Assembly: GCA_002083635.1 (NCBI GenBank) | Contig: MSXP01000007.1 | Location: 62,001 to 126,000 of the forward strand | Direction: 5' to 3' | From: Proteobacteria bacterium ST_bin12 | GTDB lineage: Bacteria > Pseudomonadota > Gammaproteobacteria > Burkholderiales > Methylophilaceae | DNA: 64,000 nucleotides | In this document: positions 32,721-41,280 of the stretch, one piece after another | Position numbering within the stretch: the stretch's first letter is position 1 | How the letters are laid out: every line of letters starts with the position of its first letter | Made by a program: the position numbers and the translations under genes | Notes under the pieces: generated by a model | The model's database searches: none | Told to the model about the DNA's origin: nothing | Seen by the model: only the letters and a program-made list of their open reading frames with translations

Positions 32721-34625
32721 TTAATGCAAAGTATTTTGTTCGTTAACCATCTCAGGATGCATGATTAAGCTTGGTTGTTGCGGGCTATATTCTTCTACCC
32801 AAGATTTCAGCTCATTTTTAATGTTAACTTCATTCGCACTTTGGGATTGGTTAATCCATTTTAATAGTTTTTTTACCCACGCTTTACTCACTGGCCGCGC
32901 TAAGGCAATGCGTAATTTTTCATGGCGCGTCGGCATGGTGTGCTCATCATCCGCCAACAGCTCCTCATAAAGCTTTTCGCCTGGGCGCAAACCCACATAT
33001 TCAATTTTAACATCTTCTAATTGCAAGCCAGATAGCCGAATCATATCAGTGGCAAGATTAGCGATTTTAACGGGTTCACCCATGTCTAGCACAAAAATCT
33101 CGCCACCGTTGCCCATTAAGCCTGCTTGCATCACCAACTGTGCGGCCTCAGGTATTGACATAAAATAGCGCGTAATTTCTGGGTGTGTGATGGTAATGGG
33201 ACCGCCTTGGGCAATTTGCTCTCTAAACTTTGGAATCACACTACCACTACTGCCTAGCACATTGCCAAAGCGCACAATCACAAAACGTGTACTGCCATCT
33301 TTAGAAGAATCATTCTCTTGTAAGCCCTGACAAACCATCTCAGCCAAACGCTTGCTTGCTCCCATTACATTGGTTGGGTTAACTGCTTTATCAGTTGAAA
33401 TCAGCACAAACTTCTCAACGTTAGCTTCTTTACATGCTTGAGCTAAAGTATAAGTCCCTACAACATTATTCGATAAAGCCTCACAAACATTGCCGTTTTC
33501 CATAAGTGGCACGTGCTTATAAGCGGCAGCATGAAACACAACAGATGGCTGATACTGAGTAAGCAAATCTTTAACACGATCGCTATTTTTCACATCTCCA
33601 GTTACATAAATCAACTTAACTGCAGATTTTTGACGGCTAAATTCTTGCTCCAAGTTATAAAGCGCAAATTCTGAGATATCTAAACACACCAATGTGCTGG
33701 GTTTATATTTCAAAATTTGCCGGCAAAGCTCTGATCCAATTGAGCCGCCTGCCCCGCTTACTAAAACTGCGTTATGCTCGATTAATTGCTGTAAACCCGT
33801 GCTGTCTAACTTAACCGCATCGCGACCCAATAAATCTTCGACATCTACTTTTCGAACTTGTGAAATATTGACTTTTCCACTGATTAAGTCATCAAAAGCA
33901 GGCACTGTTAGTACTGTCACACCAGCCTCATTGGCTAATTCTACCGCGCGTTTTCTTATTTGGTGCGATGCTGACGGCATCGCTACAATTGCATGCTGCA
34001 CAGAAAATTGATTAGCAAAAAATGAAAGCTGGTTTAGGGCACCCAATACTTTAATGCCTTGCAGATGTCGGCCTTGCATCGTAACGTTGTCGTCAAGCAT
34101 ACCGACTACTCGCCACTCTGTGCTTCTTGCCAAGTCTTTCACTAGCGCAATTGCTGCCTCACCTGCGCCGAGCACTAGTACTGGCCTGCCCTGCAGCACC
34201 GTGGTGCCATACAGACGATGCTCTTGCCAAGACCGGTAAGCAAACCTACTTCCGCCCATCATTAAAATAATGAGAAGTGGATTTAACAGTAGAACTGAAC
34301 GAGGGACGACTGGGAATTTAAAAATAATTAAAAGAAAAGAGATTAATATTGCAGACAGGGCTGCTGCTAATACGATACGTTTCAAATCTGGCAAGCTAGC
34401 AAAACGCCAGATTCCTTTGTAAAGCCCGCAACGAATAAATGCAGCTATTTGAACTGGCACTACTAATATCAAACTTGGCCAAAATGCATGCCAAAAACTA
34501 TCTGGAATTTCAAAGTTAAACCTAAGCTGAAATGCCATCATCCAAGCAATACAAGCCACTAAAAAATCATGAGCAATGGCAAAGATTCCACGATTTTTTA
34601 CTAAGTATTTGTAATTAAAAATCAT
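32721..34625 (-). CDS. membrane UDP-GlcNAc 4,6-dehydratase (WbpM/PglF type)
   Basis: A membrane-attached nucleotide-sugar dehydratase that turns UDP-GlcNAc into the 4-keto-6-deoxy sugar, the first step to bacillosamine-type sugars. The 634-residue protein has four N-terminal membrane helices (residues about 15-130) and a first Rossmann fold (PVLVLGAGEAAIALVKDLA). The catalytic SDR domain follows with VSGAGGSIGSELCRQI and LISTDKAVNPTNVMGASKR, where the usual Tyr is replaced as in this subfamily. The end of the protein matches the family (LRPGEKLYEELL). With the aminotransferase, acetyltransferase and small PGT directly upstream it forms a bacillosamine-like module. Confidence 0.9.
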   Translation of the reverse strand: MIFNYKYLVKNRGIFAIAHDFLVACIAWMMAFQLRFNFEIPDSFWHAFWPSLILVVPVQIAAFIRCGLYKGIWRFASLPDLKRIVLAAALSAILISFLLIIFKFPVVPRSVLLLNPLLIILMMGGSRFAYRSWQEHRLYGTTVLQGRPVLVLGAGEAAIALVKDLARSTEWRVVGMLDDNVTMQGRHLQGIKVLGALNQLSFFANQFSVQHAIVAMPSASHQIRKRAVELANEAGVTVLTVPAFDDLISGKVNISQVRKVDVEDLLGRDAVKLDSTGLQQLIEHNAVLVSGAGGSIGSELCRQILKYKPSTLVCLDISEFALYNLEQEFSRQKSAVKLIYVTGDVKNSDRVKDLLTQYQPSVVFHAAAYKHVPLMENGNVCEALSNNVVGTYTLAQACKEANVEKFVLISTDKAVNPTNVMGASKRLAEMVCQGLQENDSSKDGSTRFVIVRFGNVLGSSGSVIPKFREQIAQGGPITITHPEITRYFMSIPEAAQLVMQAGLMGNGGEIFVLDMGEPVKIANLATDMIRLSGLQLEDVKIEYVGLRPGEKLYEELLADDEHTMPTRHEKLRIALARPVSKAWVKKLLKWINQSQSANEVNIKNELKSWVEEYSPQQPSLIMHPEMVNEQNTLH

Positions 34626-34631
34626 GTTTAT

Positions 34632-35825
34632 TTACTTTAATCTAGAAAGTGTATCTTGTATTTTTGTTAACATTTGATTCAATTCGGATGTCGCAATTGT
34701 ATGATGCACCAATAAGCAAAATGCATTGTCCATAAAAAGTGATGCATTTGGGAGCTTATTAAAAGGTTTAGATTGAATGCCCTCAAATGCTTTTTCACGA
34801 TATATTTCTGAGCAAGTGCCATGAAAACATGGCACCCCAGCATCAGTTAAAAGATTAACCAATAAATTCCTTAAATCTTTATTGCATAAACCTGCTTTGT
34901 AAATATTGAAACTTACTTTGGCATACAACCGGTAATAAGCATTTAAATTGCCTTTACTGTCAGCCATTGTAGGCACATCAATAAAATTGAATTGCTTTAA
35001 AGTGTGAGTGATTGCCTTAGCATTGGTATTTCTTTTATTAATCCAAACAGGTAGTTTACTTAGCTGTCTTAATCCTATTGCTGCCTGAAATTCAGTCATT
35101 CTAAAATTAGAGCCTGTGGTTTCAGTAAGCCATCTAAAACCCACCTCATGCTGTTGATTATAAACTGCATCATAACTGCGGCCTATATCTTTATAAGCCC
35201 ATGCTTTTTTATAAACATCTTCATCGTTAATAAGCAACATCCCGCCTTCACCACCAGTAGAGATAATTTTATCTTGGCAAAAGCTAAAAATTGCAGCATG
35301 TCCCCAAGCACCAACTGGCATATTTCCGACAAATGCACCATGCGCTTGAGCACAATCTTCAATCACAAGCAAATTGTATTGGTTAGCTAACGCCATAATG
35401 CTAGGCATATCACACGGCCAACCACCAATGTGCACGGGAATAATAGCTTTAGTTTTATGTGTGATTAATGGTGCTATTGTTTCTGCACAAATGTTACCAC
35501 TATCAATATCTACATCAGCAAATACAGGCGTTGCGCCTACTAGTAAAACACAACTAGCAGATGCAACATAACTTCGACTTGCCACAATGACTTCATCGCC
35601 TGCACTGATACCTAGTGACCTCAGCGCTAATTCTAGTGCGACTGTGCCATTTGAAAGTGCGATACCAAATTTTTTACCTACCGATTTTGCATATGTTTCC
35701 TCAAATTCCTTACCTAGTGTACCTGTCCAGTAATTGACTTTACCAGTCAATAAAGTTTGACTTGCAGCTTCAACTTCATCAGGTTCATAGTAGGGCCAAG
35801 GGGATATATATGGGTGATTGAGCAT
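34632..35825 (-). CDS. DegT/DnrJ/EryC1/StrS aminotransferase (PglE-like)
   Basis: A PLP-dependent sugar aminotransferase that converts the 4-keto sugar made by the dehydratase into a 4-amino sugar. The 397-residue protein has the family start YEPDEVEAASQTLLTGKVNYWTG, the GNTVAL-like block LSNGTVALELALRSLGISA, the DCAQAHG segment, and the PLP lysine in FSFCQDKIISTGGEGGML. The length is typical. It lies between the acetyltransferase and the dehydratase with gaps of less than 10 bases. The product would be a UDP-4-amino-4,6-dideoxy sugar. Confidence 0.88.
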   Translation of the reverse strand: MLNHPYISPWPYYEPDEVEAASQTLLTGKVNYWTGTLGKEFEETYAKSVGKKFGIALSNGTVALELALRSLGISAGDEVIVASRSYVASASCVLLVGATPVFADVDIDSGNICAETIAPLITHKTKAIIPVHIGGWPCDMPSIMALANQYNLLVIEDCAQAHGAFVGNMPVGAWGHAAIFSFCQDKIISTGGEGGMLLINDEDVYKKAWAYKDIGRSYDAVYNQQHEVGFRWLTETTGSNFRMTEFQAAIGLRQLSKLPVWINKRNTNAKAITHTLKQFNFIDVPTMADSKGNLNAYYRLYAKVSFNIYKAGLCNKDLRNLLVNLLTDAGVPCFHGTCSEIYREKAFEGIQSKPFNKLPNASLFMDNAFCLLVHHTIATSELNQMLTKIQDTLSRLK

Positions 35826-35834
35826 AATATAATT

Positions 35835-36446
35835 TTATTTTTTGCTATTATTTTTAGATAGAATTTTGGCTGGGTTACCTACCACTGTCATACCAGCAGC
35901 TACATTTTTTGTAACTACTGCGCCAGCACCAATAACTGCGTAATCTTCAATGGTTAACCCTGGCAAAACTACCGCGCCTGCCCCAATTAGTACGCCTTTA
36001 CCAACTTTAACGCCTCCACCCAAACTAGAAAGTGGCGCTATATGACAATAATCGCCCACTGCACAATCATGATCTACAACTGCTGCATGGTTAATAATAC
36101 AGTGATGCCCTATTTTAGCATCTGGGGCGACAATTGACCTTGCAGCAAAAAATGACCCCAAACCAATTTGGGCCGTTTTAGAAATAATTGCTGCAGAATG
36201 AATAACGCTGTAAAAATTTGAATTTTCTAAACTGATAGCAATTAACTCTCTCGTTTTACAATCCCCGATTGCTAAATGCAAAGAAACTTTGTTCATTTCA
36301 ATACTAGATAATCGACTTACATTTAAATCAGCACATGTAGAAATCGGCCTATCATCAATAAAACCTTCGCATATCATATCTGCAACCTGCATTGCGTCTA
36401 AAACCACTCTGCCATGCCCGCCCGCACCATATATATATTTAAGCAT
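35835..36446 (-). CDS. sugar O/N-acetyltransferase (PglD/NeuD type)
   Basis: A left-handed beta-helix acetyltransferase with an N-terminal Rossmann-like sugar-binding domain (LKYIYGAGGHGRVVLDAM). The 203-residue protein has hexapeptide repeats from about residue 90 and the catalytic His region INHAAVVDHDCAVGDY. It then has SSLGGGVKVGKGVLIGAGAV, the acetyl-CoA site. PglD acetylates the 4-amino group of the bacillosamine precursor. It overlaps the small phosphoglycosyl transferase gene by one base (TAATG-like coupling), supporting joint function. Confidence 0.88.
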   Translation of the reverse strand: MLKYIYGAGGHGRVVLDAMQVADMICEGFIDDRPISTCADLNVSRLSSIEMNKVSLHLAIGDCKTRELIAISLENSNFYSVIHSAAIISKTAQIGLGSFFAARSIVAPDAKIGHHCIINHAAVVDHDCAVGDYCHIAPLSSLGGGVKVGKGVLIGAGAVVLPGLTIEDYAVIGAGAVVTKNVAAGMTVVGNPAKILSKNNSKK

Positions 36447-37045
36447 TATTGATTTTGGCTACCTGTAAATTTACTCATTGTTGCTTCGCCAGCAGCATTA
36501 ACATCATCTCGCTTGAGCACTTTTTTGATGGTTAACATGATAATTTTTATATCCAGCCAAAATGATTGATTGTCCACATACCAAACATCGAGTTTAAACT
36601 TTTCTTCCCAGCTAATTGCATTTCGACCATTTACCTGAGCCCAACCTGTAATACCTGGCTTAACGTTGTGGCGGCGCGCTTGCTCTTTACTGTACAAAGG
36701 CACATATTCCATCAGCAATGGTCTTGGGCCAACCAAACTCATTTCACCATTAAGAACATTCCATAAACTTGGTAGCTCATCTAAGCTTGTTGAACGAACA
36801 ACTCTCCCAAAGTTTGATAACCGTAATGCATCTGGTAACAATATACCTTGCTCATCCTTTTTATTGCTCATGGTGCGGAATTTATAAATATGAAAAGGCT
36901 TCGCGTGCAAACCAGGGCGCAATTGTTTAAACATAACAGGTCTGCCAATTTTTAAGCGAATAATCAAAGCAATCACCAAAATTAATGGTGCAAACATTAA
37001 GCTTACAGCAACCGCTATTAACAAATCAAATGCTCTTTTAACCAT
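36446..37045 (-). CDS. small phosphoglycosyl transferase (PglC type)
   Basis: A monotopic phosphoglycosyl transferase that moves a sugar phosphate, likely di-N-acetylbacillosamine-1-P or a similar sugar, to undecaprenyl phosphate. The 199-residue protein is the minimal catalytic form: a re-entrant N-terminal helix, PVMFKQLRPGLHAKPFHIYKF, STSLDELPSLWNVLNGEMSLVGPRPL with the Asp-Glu catalytic pair, and RHNVKPGITGWAQVNGRN. A second, long enzyme of the same reaction class (epsB) is encoded at 28801-30246, so two glycans are probably started separately. Confidence 0.92.
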   Translation of the reverse strand: MVKRAFDLLIAVAVSLMFAPLILVIALIIRLKIGRPVMFKQLRPGLHAKPFHIYKFRTMSNKKDEQGILLPDALRLSNFGRVVRSTSLDELPSLWNVLNGEMSLVGPRPLLMEYVPLYSKEQARRHNVKPGITGWAQVNGRNAISWEEKFKLDVWYVDNQSFWLDIKIIMLTIKKVLKRDDVNAAGEATMSKFTGSQNQ

Positions 37046-37049
37046 GTTA

Positions 37050-38177
37050 TTAAGGTAAGTTTTTTCTGTAAAAATCCACCCAAGCTTGCGTAATTAAGTG
37101 ATTATCAAAATCTTCGGCTGCTCGCACTTGTGCTTTATGGCCTAATTTTAATCGCAATGTCGAGTTGTTAAGCATATTTTGCAGACAATTATTAATTGCA
37201 TCTACATCACCTGATGTATGCAGCAAACCAGTTTCATGGTCTATAACCGCATCAGTAATGCCATAAATACGCGATGCAATAGTGGGAATTCCAATTGCTG
37301 CTGCTTCAATTATCACACTACCAAACCCCTCGCGATAACTAGGCAAACAAAGCACATCAGCTGCAGACATATAGTCTTCAGGTGTGTTGGTATACCCTAC
37401 AAAATGGATATTATTATTTTCAGTTTTTGCTAGACGTGCAATCTGAGTTTGCATATTTTGTTCATCTGGTCCTACGAATAACAAATATGCTTCGTTGAAA
37501 CTTGTACCACTCCATGCTTGTGCCAAATCAAGCACCCCTTTATCTTTTGTTAGGCGCCCAACAAACAAAAAAACTATCGCATGACTTGGTATTTTTAGTT
37601 GCTGCCTAATTGCAGCCCTCGATTCCTGATTAAATTTGAACTTAACTAAATCAACACCTGAAATAGAGCCATTTGCAAATACATTACACTTTTCTATCGG
37701 AATGACATTTTCATCAACCAAAAACCAACACTGTGACGGGCTATCCACAATAATTTTAGTAGCAAAAGAAGCAATAAGCCAATCAAACCGTTTTAATAAA
37801 AATCGCTTAAAACCTATTTTTGTTATCCATACTTGTCCAGTAAATGTATGTACGCGCAAAGGTACACGCACTATCCAACTGGCTAACATTGCCAACAAAC
37901 CTGCTTTTGGTGTGACGGAATGAATTGCAGAGTAGTCTTGCCGGTAAAATATTTTTACTAATTGAATCAAACAACTAACGTCTGATATCAGATTAATATC
38001 TCTCGCGATTGCTAACGGAATAACTTTCGCCTGTATATCCTGCTCATTCAAAAAATTGGGATTATTAGTATTTACCATCACCGTCACTTCATAAAACTCA
38101 CATAGTGCCCTCAAGTGGTTCAATAAAAATGCTTTCACAGCAAATTCTGCAGTCACCACAAAGCATATTTTCTTCAT
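37050..38177 (-). CDS. glycosyltransferase family 4 (PglA-like)
   Basis: A GT-B glycosyltransferase that likely adds the second sugar to the PglC product. The 375-residue protein shows SVTPKAGLLAMLASWIVRVPLRVHTFTGQ, split by positions here as SVTPKAGLLAML and RVHTFTGQVW, a block typical of the PglA/CapM group. Its donor domain has FLFVGRLTKDKGVLDLAQA and LPSYREGFGSVIIEAAAIG. It overlaps the next gene upstream (GT2) by four bases and lies 4 bases from the PGT gene. Confidence 0.88.
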   Translation of the reverse strand: MKKICFVVTAEFAVKAFLLNHLRALCEFYEVTVMVNTNNPNFLNEQDIQAKVIPLAIARDINLISDVSCLIQLVKIFYRQDYSAIHSVTPKAGLLAMLASWIVRVPLRVHTFTGQVWITKIGFKRFLLKRFDWLIASFATKIIVDSPSQCWFLVDENVIPIEKCNVFANGSISGVDLVKFKFNQESRAAIRQQLKIPSHAIVFLFVGRLTKDKGVLDLAQAWSGTSFNEAYLLFVGPDEQNMQTQIARLAKTENNNIHFVGYTNTPEDYMSAADVLCLPSYREGFGSVIIEAAAIGIPTIASRIYGITDAVIDHETGLLHTSGDVDAINNCLQNMLNNSTLRLKLGHKAQVRAAEDFDNHLITQAWVDFYRKNLP

Positions 38178-38995
38178 TTGAATGTTTCAACCAACTTGAT
38201 AAAAACATCTTTAATAACTCTTGAAACAAGAAGAACAATTGCAAAAACACTAAATACTGGTTGGCTAAATCCAAAAAATTTTAATTGAAACTTAAAAAGT
38301 GCCCACCTAGTTTTAATAGATTTAACTAAGTTAATTTTATTGCGTGAGCGATACTGAATTAATGTTTCATTAAGACATACAAACTCACTATGCTTGTAAG
38401 CCCTAAGTAGCAGTTCCTGATCCTCACAATAATAAGGGGCTGGTATTGCGTATTTATGGGTTTTAAACCATTGTAATTTACCAAACCATGAAGGATGTGG
38501 CATATAAAAACCTCGCCAAGGTTTAGCGCAAATTTGTTTATGTGATGATACAAATGGCAACTGACCAGTTACCTTACTTTCAGCATCAATAATTTCAGCA
38601 CGAGTTGCCACTAAATCTAAATTGGAATTAGCTTTAAAAGCTGCCAACTGCAACTCAAACCGCTGTGGATAAGAAGTATCATCTGAATCTATTCGTGCAA
38701 AAAAATCGCCCTGCGCCAAATCTATTGCCTGATTTAATCTAAAAGCTATGCCTTTATTTGCAGAATCCCTAAATATCTTAATTCGATCATCTTTAATATC
38801 TGCAAGAGTATCAATTGCATTATCAGTTGAACCATCATCAATAATAAGCAACTCCCAATTTCTAAAAGTTTGATTAATGATAGATAAAACAGCTGGCCTC
38901 AAAAATTGACCGCCGTTAAATACTGGCATGGCAACAGTAACCAAAGGCTGCAGATGATGAACTGTTTGATCATTTATCTGTTCGGTCATTTGCAT
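38174..38995 (-). CDS. glycosyltransferase family 2
   Basis: A GT-A glycosyltransferase of 273 residues. It begins VTVAMPVFNGGQFLRPAVLS, has LLIIDDGSTDNAIDTL and FFARIDSDDTSYPQRFE (DxD), and a YYCEDQELLLRAYKHSE block with the catalytic acidic residue. A hydrophobic C-terminal helix (about 240-262) may tether it to the membrane. It follows the fucosyltransferase gene with no gap and overlaps the GT4 gene, so these three act in one unit. Confidence 0.88.
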   Translation of the reverse strand: MQMTEQINDQTVHHLQPLVTVAMPVFNGGQFLRPAVLSIINQTFRNWELLIIDDGSTDNAIDTLADIKDDRIKIFRDSANKGIAFRLNQAIDLAQGDFFARIDSDDTSYPQRFELQLAAFKANSNLDLVATRAEIIDAESKVTGQLPFVSSHKQICAKPWRGFYMPHPSWFGKLQWFKTHKYAIPAPYYCEDQELLLRAYKHSEFVCLNETLIQYRSRNKINLVKSIKTRWALFKFQLKFFGFSQPVFSVFAIVLLVSRVIKDVFIKLVETFK

Positions 38996-39871
38996 TTATA
39001 ACTGCACCCAACTCTGTGGAATTAAGTCATTCGTTTCAATATCACCCGCAAACCATTTTTTTGGGGCAATAACTATTTTCTCAGAGTTAGAATTCAACCA
39101 AGCACCCCACCAACTAAACGAACTATTTGCAATAATATGATGTTTGCACAAACTCATCAAACGCATATCGTTGTAACTTTCAGCACCACTGTTATGGTCT
39201 ACATATACGCTTTTCTCAGCCAGCGCTAAATTAGCTTTCACCCAATCCATATCATCTGAAAATATAAAAAAAACAGGATTATTTAACTTAATATTAATGT
39301 GGCTAATAGCTGCTTTGTAATAATCAAGTGAACAAACACCAATATGCGCATTTTTAGCATTAGTCACATAATCACCTCGCCGCACATGCAAACTCACTGC
39401 GTTTACTTGCGCAATGTGTGCGGCAATCTCACTATTTTTTTTTGAAAGAGGTAACTTAAAATTAAACTCAGAACGGACTTTATCTGCAAACTCACTAAAG
39501 TATCTTTCGCTTTGCCAATAACCATCAATATAGCTATTACCTTTTATCTGATTAAAGCCGCCCCAGTAACTAAAATGCGGTTCAACAATGTAATTTTTGT
39601 GTCTAGCGTATTTGAGATGAGGCTTTCTAAATAAGCGTCGCGCAAAAGCAGATTGTTGCCAGCCTATAACCTCAGTTACATCCTTATTTAATGCTGGTTT
39701 TGCGCAAATATTAAATAATCGATCTAACTCAAAACCCTGATGCAATTTGTAACCTGAAAAATCTCTTATGTCCACTTTTAGTGTGCATCTTAGCTTGTTT
39801 GAAAGCGCTAATGCAGCAGCGTATTGGAACATTTGATTACCTAAGCCACCAATAATGTTACTAATAATCAA
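38996..39871 (-). CDS. alpha-1,2-fucosyltransferase-like (GT11)
   Basis: A GT11 family enzyme that transfers L-fucose from GDP-fucose in alpha-1,2 linkage. The 291-residue protein starts IISNIIGGLGNQMFQYAAALA, the family hallmark. It has the donor-binding motif SLHVRRGDYV (about residues 155-164) and the later blocks VFFIFSDDMDWVKANL and HIIANSSFSWWGAWLN. The genes for GDP-fucose synthesis (manC, gmd, fcl) lie upstream in the same transcript, which fits well. The start overlaps the end of the methyltransferase gene by four bases. Confidence 0.93.
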   Translation of the reverse strand: MIISNIIGGLGNQMFQYAAALALSNKLRCTLKVDIRDFSGYKLHQGFELDRLFNICAKPALNKDVTEVIGWQQSAFARRLFRKPHLKYARHKNYIVEPHFSYWGGFNQIKGNSYIDGYWQSERYFSEFADKVRSEFNFKLPLSKKNSEIAAHIAQVNAVSLHVRRGDYVTNAKNAHIGVCSLDYYKAAISHINIKLNNPVFFIFSDDMDWVKANLALAEKSVYVDHNSGAESYNDMRLMSLCKHHIIANSSFSWWGAWLNSNSEKIVIAPKKWFAGDIETNDLIPQSWVQL

Positions 39872-40539
39872 AGGTTAGCTCTATCTAAAAGATATGAAAT
39901 ACCACGTCTTAGAAAGCTTTTTCTCTTAATTAAAAAACTTTCAGGCAATACGTCATCCAAATTTTTAGCTTTTTCAACTAAAAATTCCTTATAAAACTCA
40001 AAACCCTCAAAGAATACAATTTTATTTGCAACACACAGATCACTCCAACCCAACTCAAGAGATTTTCTAAGAAAATCAGAAATCGGGGATAGTTCTGACA
40101 AAGACGTCTCTACTTTTGGCAGGTATTTTAATGTGTTATTTGTAAAATCATATTTAACTAATTGGAGATGCACATCAAAATTATATAAATACTCATAAGT
40201 GGCAAGGGGATACTCTATGTATCCACGCCCACCACTAACACGAAGTAATTCCGCTATAAACAGTTGAGGGTCTGAGACATGCTCAATCACGTGGCTACAG
40301 ATAACGTAATCAAAAGTGTCATCATCAAATGGGAAGAGGCCCCCACTGTAGTGGTGCACCTTACGTGAGCCAAAAGATGGATCCTTTAACACTCCACCTC
40401 GTTGAGATATTTTCTTACTATCTGAATCAAAGTCTAACTCAAGAAATTCATTGGATCTTTGATAAGGAGTAGAACCAGGACCAACTTCCAGTACCAAATC
40501 ATTCGGTTTTATAGATTTAATCTTTTCAGGAAAAAACAA
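39868..40539 (-). CDS. class I SAM-dependent methyltransferase
   Basis: A probable S-adenosylmethionine methyltransferase of 223 residues. It shows a motif I region LVLEVGPGSTPYQRS, a downstream DDDTFDYVICSHVIEHVSDP, and a block typical of Methyltransf_11/23 proteins. The C-terminal half does not resemble a known specificity. It may methylate or otherwise cap a sugar of the glycan; this is inferred from its neighbours (fucosyltransferase and FkbM-type methyltransferase). Confidence 0.8.
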   Translation of the reverse strand: MFFPEKIKSIKPNDLVLEVGPGSTPYQRSNEFLELDFDSDSKKISQRGGVLKDPSFGSRKVHHYSGGLFPFDDDTFDYVICSHVIEHVSDPQLFIAELLRVSGGRGYIEYPLATYEYLYNFDVHLQLVKYDFTNNTLKYLPKVETSLSELSPISDFLRKSLELGWSDLCVANKIVFFEGFEFYKEFLVEKAKNLDDVLPESFLIKRKSFLRRGISYLLDRANL

Positions 40540-40569
40540 AGTTTGATAACCTCACTGTTGTAATTATAT

Positions 40570-41241
40570 TTATTTAAGTTTCCAATTTTCCCAAACAAAC
40601 TCATAACACCAAGTCTCCTGATGCGTGAGTGCAAGCTGAAGCCTAAGTTTATTTCTTCTTTCAATCGCGTTTGGTACGAAATTGTGAAACTGAATCTGAA
40701 TATTTTTAACGAGTTTGATAGTGTTATTTTTAATCATATGCTCGAGCAAATCATATTCTCCACCTTCTATATTTATTTTCATTAAATCAATTTGTTTAAC
40801 GCCTAATGAAGTTAGTAACTCATCAGAAAATTCACATATTTCAGCAGAAACCACTTTACTTTTTGAGTTAATATAAAAACTAGAGTTATCTCCACCTAGA
40901 GATATTGATAGCTTTTCATTCTTATCAGATAGGCCATATGCCAACACCTGAACTTTCTTGTTATTGCAAAACCTTGTTTTAATATCATTTGCAAAATCAG
41001 GAACTGGTTCAAATATAAATATATTAGATTCGAATTTTTGATATATGTCTGAAGCCCATGAGCCCTCATAACCACCAACGTCAAAAACTACTGAGTTTTT
41101 ATCTAAAGAGTAATCTAGGCGCAAACTTCCATCTGCCTGCTCTAAAAACCATCTTTTTACTTCTGGCAAAAATCTATCCCCAAGAAAAACCCAACGGCAG
41201 TAGTTTCTAAGTTTGTTCTTAATTTTATCTAGTAATGTCAT
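40570..41241 (-). CDS. FkbM-family methyltransferase
   Basis: A class I SAM methyltransferase of the FkbM family, which usually O-methylates sugars or polyketides. The 223-residue protein has NSVVFDVGGYEGSWASDIYQ as SAM-binding motif I, NIFIFEPVPDFANDIK as the second beta strand, and QIDLMKINIEGGEYDLLEHM as the family-specific acidic block. It lies between the Wzx flippase and another methyltransferase. A methylated terminal sugar could regulate chain growth; this is inference. Confidence 0.88.
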   Translation of the reverse strand: MTLLDKIKNKLRNYCRWVFLGDRFLPEVKRWFLEQADGSLRLDYSLDKNSVVFDVGGYEGSWASDIYQKFESNIFIFEPVPDFANDIKTRFCNNKKVQVLAYGLSDKNEKLSISLGGDNSSFYINSKSKVVSAEICEFSDELLTSLGVKQIDLMKINIEGGEYDLLEHMIKNNTIKLVKNIQIQFHNFVPNAIERRNKLRLQLALTHQETWCYEFVWENWKLK

Positions 41242-41280
41242 GTTTAATTTTAAGTACTGTAATAAGCTGATAAATTGAAG

